Source of the DNA: VBCK01 sp035939615
Lineage (GTDB): Bacteria; Pseudomonadota; Gammaproteobacteria; Burkholderiales; Burkholderiaceae_F
Assembly (NCBI GenBank): GCA_035939615.1
Contig: DASZFP010000022.1
Location: 16,626-80,625 of the forward strand
Direction of reading: 5' to 3'
DNA: 64,000 nucleotides
The notes beneath the pieces are model-generated. The model was not told where the DNA came from and did no database searches. It was given only the letters and a program-made list of their open reading frames with translations. The translations under genes were made by a program, and so were the position numbers. This document shows, in pieces, positions 51,736 through 61,300 of the stretch; positions within the stretch are counted from its first letter, which is position 1; each line of letters starts with the position of its first letter.

Positions 51736-52431
51736 ATGAAAACCACAACAACGATCGCCTCGCTCGGTTCGGCGCTGGCCTTTTTCGCGTGCCCGGGGAC
51801 TGCGTCGGCCCAATACAGCAACGACGTGCGCGTCGGTATTTACGCGGTCTTCTACCATACGGCAGCCGATGACGTGAAAGGTCCTTTCGTGCCACCGGGC
51901 GTGACCGCGGACGTGGGCAACCTGGTGACGGAGTACCTGGCCTATATACGCCGCCTGAGCCCGCATCTGGTGGTGGAGCTCGCAGCGGGGGTGCCGCCCA
52001 AAAGCGATACGATCGGCAAGGGGCCGGCCAAGCTCGGCTCGGTGCCGTGGAACGGGCAGACGGTCGGGACCGTGAAGTGGCTTTCGCCCACCGTGCTGCT
52101 CGAGTACATGTTCTGCGAGGAATCGGCGCGGTTGCGGCCTTTCGTAGGGGTCGGCATCAATTGGACCCACTTCTTCAACCGCGACATCAACGCGAACGGC
52201 GACGCGGCGCTCGGGGGCCCGACCTCGGTCTCGCTGAAAAACTCGATCGGCCCAGCCGCGACCATGGGACTGCGTTACCAGGTGCTGGACCACTGGCATT
52301 TGACTGCGTCATTTTCGGCCGCTCAAGTCGAGACCAAGCTGGTGGCCCACACGGCCGGCCTGACCCGCACCAGCGACCGGGTCAATTTCAATCCGCAGAC
52401 GATCGTGGCCTCGGTCGGCTATTCGTTCTGA
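51736..52431 (+). CDS. outer-membrane protein of the OmpW family
   Basis: This 231-residue exported protein has a signal peptide (TIASLGSALAFFACPGTASA, cleavage near residue 26) and a predicted 8-stranded barrel. VRVGIYAVFYHTAADDVKGP near the start, TVLLEYMFCEESARLRPFVG, GVGINWTHFFNRDIN and a terminal aromatic residue (IVASVGYSF) match OmpW-type proteins, which form narrow hydrophobic-solute channels. GGGGGAGAGG lies upstream of the ATG. It directly follows the lipase-like lipoprotein, so uptake of the hydrolysis product is one possible joint role; that is inference. Confidence 0.88.
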   Translation: MKTTTTIASLGSALAFFACPGTASAQYSNDVRVGIYAVFYHTAADDVKGPFVPPGVTADVGNLVTEYLAYIRRLSPHLVVELAAGVPPKSDTIGKGPAKLGSVPWNGQTVGTVKWLSPTVLLEYMFCEESARLRPFVGVGINWTHFFNRDINANGDAALGGPTSVSLKNSIGPAATMGLRYQVLDHWHLTASFSAAQVETKLVAHTAGLTRTSDRVNFNPQTIVASVGYSF

Positions 52432-52449
52432 CAGCGGCCTGGGGTGCGT

Positions 52450-53162
<713 letters not shown>

Positions 53163-53166
<4 letters not shown>

Positions 53167-53960
53167 GCGGAATCCTGCCGCGACGGCACCGTGCGGTGGG
53201 CCGGTCCCAGGTACGCCTCGATCACGGCCGGATCGCGCTGCACCTGGGCGGGCGAGCCCACCGCGATCACCTTTCCGTAGTCGAGCACGGTCACGCAATC
53301 GCACAGGCCCATCACCAGCTTCACGTCGTGCTCGATCAGCAGGATCGTGACGCCGCGCGCCCGGATCCGCGTCAGCAGTTCCAGCAGCGCCGTCTTTTCG
53401 GTCGCATTCATTCCGGCGGCGGGTTCGTCCAGCGCCAGCAGGCGCGGCTCGGTGGCCAGCGCGCGCGCGATTTCCAGGCGCCTTTGGTCCCCGTACGGCA
53501 GCGTGCGCGCCAGGTAGTACGCGTAGCGCCCGATGCCGATATCGTCGATCAGTTCGCGGGCGCGCGTGCGGATCGCGGCTTCCTCGACGCGGGCGCGCCG
53601 CGTGCGCAGCACGGCGTCCAGCGCGTTGGCGCGCGTGCGCGCGTGGCGCCCGACCATCACGTTCTCCAGCGCGGTCATGTCCGGAAACAGACGGATGTTC
53701 TGGAAGGTACGCGCGATGCCGGCGATGGCGACCCGATGCGCGTCGGTCGGCCAGTACGGCGTGCCGCACAGCTCGAACGTCCCCGAATCGGGCCTGGCCA
53801 GCCCGGTGAGCACGTTGAAAAAGGTGGTCTTGCCGGCGCCGTTGGGGCCGATCAGACCGTAGATCTGGCCTTGTTCGATCCGGATCTGCACGTCGCACAA
53901 CGCCTGCAGGCCGCCGAAGCGCTTGTTGACGGCGTTTGCCACCAGCACGCACTCAGCCAT
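53163..53960 (-). CDS. livG: branched-chain amino acid ABC transporter ATPase LivG
   Basis: This 265-residue ATPase has Walker A GLIGPNGAGKTTFFNVLTGL, Q-loop segment IARTFQNIRLFPDMTALENV, signature LPYGDQRRLEIARALATEP (YGDQ instead of SGGQ, normal for LivG), Walker B LLALDEPAAGMNATEKTALL and the switch His in LLIEHDVKLVMGLCD. It overlaps livM by 8 bp and livF by 4 bp, so the three are translationally coupled. Confidence 0.96.
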
Positions 53961-55143
53961 GGCGCGACACCGTCTGGGCCCCTTCCGGGGTGGCGGCCGC
54001 GGCGCGGCCCGGCGCGGGGTGCAGGCCGTGTTCCGGCGCCGGCCACAGTCCCCTGGGCCGGTACAGCATGATGCCCACGGTCGCCGTTCCATACAGCAGC
54101 ATCCGCAGCACCTCGGCGTCGATCAGCACGCGCCCGAACACGGCGAGCTGCAGCGGCACCGCCGTGTGCCGCAACGCTTCCGGCAGCATCGCCAGCATCA
54201 CGGCGCCCAGCACGACGCCCGGAACGTGCCCGAGCCCGCCCAGAACGATCATCGACAGCACGATGATCGACTCGTTCAGCGAAAACGACTCGGGCGAAAC
54301 GAACCCCTGGAACGCCGCGAAAATGCCTCCCGCGACGCCGCCGAACGTGGCCCCCAGGGAAAAGGCGAGCAGCTTGACGTTGCGAACATTGATCCCCATT
54401 GCGCGCGCGGCGACCTCGTCCTCGCGGATCGCCATCCAGGCGCGGCCCAGCCGCGAATCCTGCAGCCGCACGCAAACCAGGATCGACAGCAGCGCCAGTC
54501 CCACCAGCAGGTAGTAGTAGAGCATCAGGGAGGACGGCCGCACCCCGAGCACCGGGGCCGGATGGGCCAGGTCGAAGCTGCCGATCCGGACCGGGTCGAT
54601 CAGCGTGATGCCCGACGGGCCGTTGGTGAAATTCAGCGGCGCGTTCAGATTGTTCAGGAAAATGCGGATGATCTCGCCGAACCCGAGCGTGACGATCGCC
54701 AGGTAATCGCCCCGCAGCTTCAGCACCGGAGCGCCCAGCAGGATGCCGAAGGCAGCCGCCAGCGAGGCCCCGATCGGCAGCGCGACCCAGATCGGCACGT
54801 GCAGCCCGGACGGAAAGGCGGCCGCGAGCGCGGGAAAATGCTCGGTCAGGTGGGGCGAGGCGAGCAGGGCGTAGGTATAGGCGCCGACCGCATAGAAGGC
54901 GATATAGCCCAGATCGAGCAGGCCGGCGAAACCGACCACGATGTTCAGCCCGAGCGCCAGCATCACGTACAGCGTCACGAAGCACAGCGCGCGGATCCAG
55001 GCGTCTCCGAAGGCGCCGGCCACCCACGGCAGCACGACCAGCGTCGCCCCCACCGCAGCCATCGCGCCGATCACCCGCGCAGGCATCGGCCCACCCGCGG
55101 GAGGCGGGCCCTTCGCAGGTTCGGCGGCCGCCGCCTCGCTCAT
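53953..55143 (-). CDS. livM: branched-chain amino acid ABC transporter permease LivM
   Basis: This 396-residue inner-membrane permease has about nine hydrophobic helices and family motifs NIVVGFAGLLDLGYIAFYAV, LRGDYLAIVTLGFGEIIRIF, GRAWMAIREDEVAARAMGIN (the ATPase-coupling loop) and IVLGGLGHVPGVVLGAVML. I chose the ATG of MSEAAAAEPAK; the frame is open upstream through livH only as an off-frame shadow. It lies 8 bp after livH. Confidence 0.95.
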   Translation of the reverse strand: MSEAAAAEPAKGPPPAGGPMPARVIGAMAAVGATLVVLPWVAGAFGDAWIRALCFVTLYVMLALGLNIVVGFAGLLDLGYIAFYAVGAYTYALLASPHLTEHFPALAAAFPSGLHVPIWVALPIGASLAAAFGILLGAPVLKLRGDYLAIVTLGFGEIIRIFLNNLNAPLNFTNGPSGITLIDPVRIGSFDLAHPAPVLGVRPSSLMLYYYLLVGLALLSILVCVRLQDSRLGRAWMAIREDEVAARAMGINVRNVKLLAFSLGATFGGVAGGIFAAFQGFVSPESFSLNESIIVLSMIVLGGLGHVPGVVLGAVMLAMLPEALRHTAVPLQLAVFGRVLIDAEVLRMLLYGTATVGIMLYRPRGLWPAPEHGLHPAPGRAAAATPEGAQTVSRHG

Positions 55144-55151
55144 GCCGCGCC

Positions 55152-56081
55152 TTAAGCTCGGTCGGCGACGCGTTCGCCCAGCAGGCCGGAAGGCCGCAGG
55201 ATCAGCACCGCGCACAGCACGATGAAGGCGAACACGTCCTGGTAGTTGCTGCCGAAAATGCCGTTGGTCAGCTGCCCGATATAGCCGGCGCCCAGCGCCT
55301 CGATCAGACCGAGCAGCACGCCGCCCACCATCGCGCCGGCAATGTTGCCGATGCCGCCCAGCACAGCGGCGGTGAAGGCCTTCAGGCCCGGAATGAAGCC
55401 CATGTAGAAGTGGGCCACCTGGTAAGTCGACTCGATCATCACGCCGGCCACCGCCGCCAGACCGGCGCCGATCGCGAATGTCATCGCGATCACCGAATCG
55501 GGATTGACTCCCATCAGGCTGGCCACGCGCGGGTTTTCCGCGGTGGCGCGCATGGCGCGGCCCAGCCTCGTCGATTGCACCAGCCACAGCAGCGAGCCCA
55601 TGATCAGCGCGGCCAGCACGATCACGACCACCTTGGTCACCGTGATCGTGGCGTTGCCGATATGAATCGGGGCCCCCGGCAGCAACTGGGGAAACGTCAG
55701 GTAGTTGCGGCCCCAGATCAGCATGGCCATCGTTTGGATCAGGATCGACACGCCGATCGCGGTGATCAGCGGGGCCAGGCGCGGAGCGTTGCGCAGCGGC
55801 CGGTAAGCGACGCGCTCGATCACCAGGCTCAGCGCCACGCACACCGGAATGGCCGCGCAGATGCCGAGCACCATCAGCAGCCACCCGGGCAGGCCCGGCC
55901 AGGCACCGTGCAGCATGCCGATCGCGCTCAGCGCGGCCAACGCGCCGATCATCAGCACGTCGCCGTGCGCGAAGTTGATCAGGTTCAGCACGCCGTACAC
56001 CATCGTGTAGCCGAGCGCGATCAGCGCATACAGGCTGCCCAGCACCAGGCCGTTGATGACCTGCTGTAGCAACGTATCCAT
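55152..56081 (-). CDS. livH: branched-chain amino acid ABC transporter permease LivH
   Basis: This 309-residue permease has NGLVLGSLYALIALGYTMVY at the N-terminus, NFAHGDVLMIGALAA, RAMRATAENPRVASLMGVNP as the coupling loop and AFTAAVLGGIGNIAGAMVGG, all signatures of LivH. Together with LivM it forms the membrane channel. It begins 131 bp after the binding-protein gene, a gap that allows higher expression of the binding protein. Confidence 0.96.
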   Translation of the reverse strand: MDTLLQQVINGLVLGSLYALIALGYTMVYGVLNLINFAHGDVLMIGALAALSAIGMLHGAWPGLPGWLLMVLGICAAIPVCVALSLVIERVAYRPLRNAPRLAPLITAIGVSILIQTMAMLIWGRNYLTFPQLLPGAPIHIGNATITVTKVVVIVLAALIMGSLLWLVQSTRLGRAMRATAENPRVASLMGVNPDSVIAMTFAIGAGLAAVAGVMIESTYQVAHFYMGFIPGLKAFTAAVLGGIGNIAGAMVGGVLLGLIEALGAGYIGQLTNGIFGSNYQDVFAFIVLCAVLILRPSGLLGERVADRA

Positions 56082-56212
56082 CGATGACTCCCCCGGGGCG
56101 CTATTTCAGTTGTTATGGCCCCACCCCGACACTCGCGCGCCGGATGCTATCAAGACTCGAGGCACATTGTGGGCGGCAATTCGAAACAGGAAGGAAGACC
56201 GCGCGGTGCGGT

Positions 56213-57361
56213 CTAGTGGAAGCTCGCCAGCAGGTTCAGCTTGGAGTCCTGCACGGTGTACACGGAGATCTCGCCGTTTTTCAGGTCGCCATGCTCGTCG
56301 AACTCGATATGCCCGGTCACGCCTTCGAAGTTGGTCTTCGGCATCGCCTCGACCAGCGCCTGCCGGTCCGGGCGTCCGGCCCGCTTCAGGGCCTCGACGA
56401 TCACGTAAACGGCGTCGTACGAGTAGGGTGAGTAAAGCTGGACTCCCGTGCTGAATTTGGCTTGGTAGCGCTTCGCGAAGTCGTCGCCCTTGGGCATTTT
56501 TTCGATCGCCCGGCCGGCCATCGAGCAGGTCAGCACGCCCGACGCATCGCCGGCGATCGAGATGAAGCCTGGATCGCACGAGCCGTCGCCGGCCAGCAGT
56601 CGCGACTTCATGCCCAGTTCCTTCATCTGCTTGGCCAGCGGGGCGGCCACGCTGTCCATGCCTCCGAACATCACCAAGTCGGGCTTCATCGAGCGGATCT
56701 TGGTCAGGATTGCGTTGAAATCGGTCGCCTTGTTGGTGGTGAACTCGCGGTCGAGCACGTCCACTCCTTTTTCCTTGGCCGCCCGTTCGAACACGTCGGC
56801 GAGGCCCTGGCCGTACTGGGTGCGGTCATCGACGATCGCCACCCGCTTGACCTTCATCTCGTTGGCCGCAAAGTTGGCCAACACCGCGCCCTGCTGGTTA
56901 TCGTTGGCCAGCACGCGGTAGGTCGTTCGAAAGCCCTGCTGGGTGTACTTGGGGTTCGTCGATGACGGCGTGATCTGAACCACGTTGGCGTCGGCATAGA
57001 TGCGGGAGGCGGGAATCGACGTGCTTGAATTCAGATGGCCGACCACCGCCAGCACGCCGTCGTCGACCAGCTTCTGCGCTGCCAGCGTGCCTTCGCGCGG
57101 ATCGGCCTTGTCGTCTTCTCCGACGAGCTCCAGTCGATACGTCTTGTCGCCCAGCTTGACGCCGCCGGCGGCGTTGATGTCGTCCACCGCCATCCTGGCC
57201 CCGTTTTCATTGTCCTTGCCCAGGTGCGCGATCTCCCCCGTCAGAGGAGCGACCGAACCAATCTTGATCACGGTTCCCTGGCTCGCGCCTCCCGGTTTGC
57301 AGCCGGCCAGAACCGTTGCGGCGATCAGCGCCGTACAGAGGGCAAGGGATTTGTGTGACAT
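56213..57361 (-). CDS. livK: branched-chain amino acid ABC transporter substrate-binding protein
   Basis: This 382-residue periplasmic-binding protein of the Leu/Ile/Val type has a lipoprotein-type signal (LIAATVLAGCKPGG, Cys20), then VIKIGSVAPLTGEIAHLGKD. The two-lobed fold is marked by VLAVVGHLNSSTSIPASRIY, the SSTNPKYTQQGFRTTYRVLA binding loop and FNAILTKIRSMKPDLVMFGG. It probably recruits branched-chain or related amino acids for LivHMGF; amides or urea are possible alternatives within the family. It is the first gene of the operon. Confidence 0.94.
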   Translation of the reverse strand: MSHKSLALCTALIAATVLAGCKPGGASQGTVIKIGSVAPLTGEIAHLGKDNENGARMAVDDINAAGGVKLGDKTYRLELVGEDDKADPREGTLAAQKLVDDGVLAVVGHLNSSTSIPASRIYADANVVQITPSSTNPKYTQQGFRTTYRVLANDNQQGAVLANFAANEMKVKRVAIVDDRTQYGQGLADVFERAAKEKGVDVLDREFTTNKATDFNAILTKIRSMKPDLVMFGGMDSVAAPLAKQMKELGMKSRLLAGDGSCDPGFISIAGDASGVLTCSMAGRAIEKMPKGDDFAKRYQAKFSTGVQLYSPYSYDAVYVIVEALKRAGRPDRQALVEAMPKTNFEGVTGHIEFDEHGDLKNGEISVYTVQDSKLNLLASFH

Positions 57362-57456
57362 GGCGGCTCCAAGCGGTTTGCGTCAAACCAGTGGCCGGAA
57401 AATTCTACGCGGGATATCCGCTCGGCGGAAAACTGCCGCTGCGGCCGGCCCACTTC

Positions 57457-57485
57457 ATTTTATCCAGCTAAATCAATCATTTGCA
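57457..57485 (-). promoter_or_regulatory. candidate sigma-70 promoter of the liv operon
   Basis: On the minus strand TGCAAA and TAAAAT are separated by exactly 17 bp, with the -10 about 95 bp upstream of the binding-protein ATG. The -10 matches 5 of 6 consensus bases, the -35 only 3 of 6. This AT-rich patch stands out in GC-rich DNA. Confidence 0.4.
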
Positions 57486-57515
57486 GTGACCCGCGGCAAC
57501 CGGCTCACCAACAGA

Positions 57516-57537
57516 CGGGGCGCCCTTGGGCGCCCCG
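57516..57537 (-). terminator. terminator hairpin after the cytochrome c gene
   Basis: A 10-bp perfect GC stem (cggggcgccc / gggcgccccg) with a very short centre lies 22 bp beyond the stop of the cytochrome c gene. On the minus strand it is followed by TCTGTTGG. It insulates that gene from the liv operon downstream. Confidence 0.65.
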
Positions 57538-57559
57538 CGGAATGACTCGCGCCGGATTC

Positions 57560-57871
57560 CTACTTGAGCGACAACACCCATTTGACGAGCTGGAGCGACT
57601 CGGCTTCATTGACTTGCGTGTTGGCCGGCATCGGGATTTGGCCCCACACGCCGACGCCGCCCTCGCGGACTTTCTTGGCGAGGCGGGGCAGGGCGTCCTT
57701 GTCGTTTTCGTACTTCTTGGCAACGTCCTTGTACGCGGGGCCGACCAGCTTCTTGTCGATCGCGTGGCATGCGAAGCAGTTCTTCTGCTTGGCGAGTTCC
57801 TGCTGAGCTGAGGCGGCCGTGCTGAAGAGCACCGCACTGAGGGCCGCAAGGGCCACGAGGGCACGATTCAT
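57560..57871 (-). CDS. class I c-type cytochrome (c551/c552-like)
   Basis: This 103-residue protein is exported by a signal peptide (LVALAALSAVLFSTAASA, cleavage near residue 22). The mature part of about 80 residues carries the haem site CFACH near residue 32, GPAYKDVAKKYENDKDALPR, and the axial methionine in WGQIPMPANTQVNEAESLQL, ending LVKWVLSLK. This is the classic small periplasmic electron carrier. AGGAGA lies 7 nt before the ATG. It is a single-gene unit flanked by its own terminator. Confidence 0.95.
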   Translation of the reverse strand: MNRALVALAALSAVLFSTAASAQQELAKQKNCFACHAIDKKLVGPAYKDVAKKYENDKDALPRLAKKVREGGVGVWGQIPMPANTQVNEAESLQLVKWVLSLK

Positions 57872-58063
57872 CAAGTTTTCTCCTGAGAACAATCGCGGTT
57901 TTGGGAAAGCGGCAACGCAGTCCGGCCCGGCCGGAGTTATGACGGATGTTAACGTGCGGATGGGGTGGCCGTTGACGGGGCTGGCCGACCCGGGTCAAGA
58001 ATAATTGACGCGGACGCTATAGTTCGGTCGTCGTGTTTTTTTAGCGCTGGAGCTTCGATCCCA

Positions 58064-58321
58064 ATGTGGCTGATCTGGATCGGTCTCGTGCTGTTGGTGC
58101 TGCACTTCGCCGGCATCGGCCCGTTCGCCGACATGAAATGGTACTGGTGGGCCCTGCCGTTCGGGCTGGCCGTCATCTGGTTCGAGGTCATCGAGCGCAC
58201 CTTCGGACTGGATCGCAAGAAAAGCTTCGACGAGATGGACCGGGCCAAGCGCAAGCGGATCCAGAAAGCGCTCGGCGGCCACGCGCCCCAGGCCCGCAAG
58301 GGAAGGGCACCGCGGCGCTAG
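58064..58321 (+). CDS. small Trp-rich membrane protein (TIGR04438-like)
   Basis: This 85-residue protein opens with MWLIWIGLVLLVLHFAGIGP and MKWYWWALPFGLAVIWFEVI: two hydrophobic helices rich in Trp. A basic cytoplasmic tail follows (FGLDRKKSFDEMDRAKRKRI, KALGG). The pattern matches the small Trp-rich protein family of Burkholderiales and relatives, whose function is unknown. GGAG lies 11 nt before the ATG. It converges on nrdJ with a 14-bp gap. Confidence 0.9.
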   Translation: MWLIWIGLVLLVLHFAGIGPFADMKWYWWALPFGLAVIWFEVIERTFGLDRKKSFDEMDRAKRKRIQKALGGHAPQARKGRAPRR

Positions 58322-58335
58322 TTGCAACGCCGGTG

Positions 58336-61300
58336 TCAGCTGCAGGCGCCGGTGAAGCCGCAGGCCGTGCAGAACTCGCAGCCGTCGCGCCGGATCATGG
58401 CGGCGGCCCCGCAACTCGGGCACACCTTGCCCTTGATCGCCGCGGTTCCGAGCTCGACCGTCTTGCGCGCCTGAGGCATCGCCAGGATTCCGACTGAACG
58501 GATCGCGCGTCCGTCGTCGTCCAGCAGGCCCAGCACCTTGTACCGGTGCAGCAGCAGCGCGGCGATGTACGAGACCGTGCTCGCAAAAAGCGCCGAGCGG
58601 TCGGCGCCCGGCACCGGTGCCCAGAACTCGCCGTTCTGCTCGCCGAAATTGAGCAGCTTTTTCAGCTTCATGCCGATCCAGTTGGCATCGACCACGCGCA
58701 TGTCCAGCGACAGCAGCTTGCACAATCCGTCGAGCACCTTCGGGTACTCGCCGGCCAGCCACAGCGAGTAGGGTCGCCGGCTGCCGTCGGGCAGGTTCAG
58801 CTCCTTGACGCCGAGCACGAAGTCGTCGCCCGTGTTGGGGTTGACCACATCGACCGTCCAGCTCATCGTGCCCAGCGCGCCGGCCTTCGGTTCCTTGCGC
58901 GTGAACAGGGCATCCAGTACGGGCGTCGGATGCCGGTCGATCTCGGCGAACGCACCCAGCTCGTCGCAGCGCTGGTGCACGATCCGCGCGAAGGCGGCCA
59001 CCACGCCGCTCACATAGACGCGCTCGCCGTTGGGCGGAAACGGAATCTGGAAGCCCTGTTCGTCGCGCGACCGGGTCAACGCGTCCAGCTTCAACTTCAG
59101 CCAGGCGCGGTCCTCCGAACGCATGTCCATCGACAGCGTCTTGGCGATTGCCCCCAGGCCGCGCGGCTGCTCGGCCCCGTTGACCCAGACCTCGAACGGC
59201 ATCGGAGGCGCGCCCACCTCGCCGATGAAAATCGCGAACGATTCGTTGCGCGCCGGGATCTCGACCATGTAGGTCCAGGCCATGTTGCCGGCGGCCAGGT
59301 CCGGCCGGCCGGGCCATTTCAGGCTGGCCAGCGCGGGCACCGGGGTCGTGTCCAGCTTCACGCGGCGGTCGGGACCTTCGCCGAGGTCCTGCGGCGCCAC
59401 CGCCCCGTCCTTGCGAACGCTGAGCACCTCGCCGATCACCTGGTTGGGCCGGTAGGTGGTGATGCCCTTCAAGCCGGCCTTCCACGCCTGCAGGTACAGG
59501 TCGCGGAAGTCGTCGAACGGATAGTCCTCCGGCACGTTCACCGTCTTGCTGACGGCCGCGTCGATGTAGGGCTGCACCGCCGCAATCATCCGCATGTGGT
59601 CGACCGCGCGCATCTCCAGCGCGCCGACGAACGCCTGCGGCAGCTCGGCCGGGTCGCCCCCCATGTGTTTGTAGAGGCGATAGGCGTAGTCCTCGACCGT
59701 GTAGTCCTGGCGCGTGCCGTCGGGCATGCGCTTCTTGCGAATGTAGGTCCAGGCGAAAGTCGGTTCGATTCCGCCCGAGGCGTTGCTCGCGAAGGCCAGC
59801 GAGATCGTCCCGGTCGGCGCGATCGACAGCAGGTGCGAGTTGCGGATTCCGTGCTCGCGGATCCGCGCCTGAACGCTCTCAGGAAGACGTGCGGCGCAGT
59901 GGGGCTCGGCCAGGTAGCGCGCCGCATCGAACAGCGGAAAGCGGCCCTTTTCCTTCGCCAGGTCGACCGACGCCTCGTAGGCGGTGTCGCGCATCGCGCT
60001 ACTGATGAGCGAGGCCATCTCGCGCGCCGGCTCCGCGTCGTAGCGCAGGTTCATCATCGTCAGCGCGTTGCCCAGGCCGGTAAAGCCCAGACCCACGCGG
60101 CGCTTGTTCATCGCCTCGATTTCCTGCTCCGCCAGCGGCCACAACGTAGCGTCCAGCACGTTGTCGAGCGCGCGGATCGCAATGCCGACCACTTCACGAA
60201 AGCCGTCGAAGTCGAAGGCCGCGCTGTCGGCGAACGAATCGCGCACGAAGCGCGTCAGGTTGATCGAGCCGAGGCAGCAGCAACCATAACTGGGAAGGGC
60301 CTGCTCGCCACAGTTGTGCACGTAGAAGCCGTTGGCATCGAATGCGTGAACCTCTTGCACCTGAACGTCAAAGACCGGCGCCGATCCGGCCTCGGCCACA
60401 TCGTCGACAGTGACCCAGAACCGTTCCCGATTGGCGTTGCGGCGGTAAGCTACTAGCAACCCATCGAGACGCGCGCGCTTCTCGCAGTCGGCGAAACCCA
60501 CGATATCGGCGAAGCGAATCAGGTTGTCGTTGGCGATTACGAGTTCGTGCTGTGCCCGAATCGGATACGCACGCGCTCCTCCGCGGTCGTCCGGCAGCAT
60601 CTTGAAACCGGCCGGGCGACGCTCCGCATAGATCGTCGCGACAATTCCGAGTCGCAACAGCATTCGCTGCCCGCACTCCAGCGTTTCGAGGTCCGACTGC
60701 GCCAGGCGAACACTGATGCCTTTGTCTTGCGAACCTTGAACCGATCCGTCGGTGTCGAACAGGCCGCGGAGAAAGCCGCGATAGAACGAGGCGGACGCCT
60801 GCTCGATCAGCTTGCCAGGCCGTTTTGCCCCCGCCCGCAGGCCGAAAGACTCCGCAAGATCCCGCAATGGTGCCGACGTCAGACGCCATTCAGGCCGCCC
60901 GGAGACCTGATGCCACCCCGAGAAGTCCGCCCGGTGGTGCAGCGTTTGAACGGCTTCGCTTACGGCATCGATCAGCGATCGAGCACCCGGCGGGACCACC
61001 GGCGCTCCGTTCGCGAGGGCCGCCGCCGGCGCCCATATCGCCAGCGTGGCGCCGGAGCCGTCTTGCTTCAGTGATCCGTCGCCGACAAGAAATCCGAGAA
61101 GGTAACCTTCAGCTTCAGTCCCACGCCCGGGCCAGCCGGAGAGCTCGCGATGATTGTGAAGCGAGACTCGATCTCCGGGCACAAGCTTGCCTGCCTCCAG
61201 CCACTCTGCGCTCTCTCCATACCGCGTTACATCCGGGATTCTGCGGACCTTGTGATCCGCCGTCAGGCGCAGTTTGAAACCCTCGCGCGTGCGAAGTTCC

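Noticed and set aside
58546..60456. 636-codon plus-strand open frame across nrdJ
   Set aside because: Antisense to the conserved C-terminal extein and the intein end; no ribosome site or domain.
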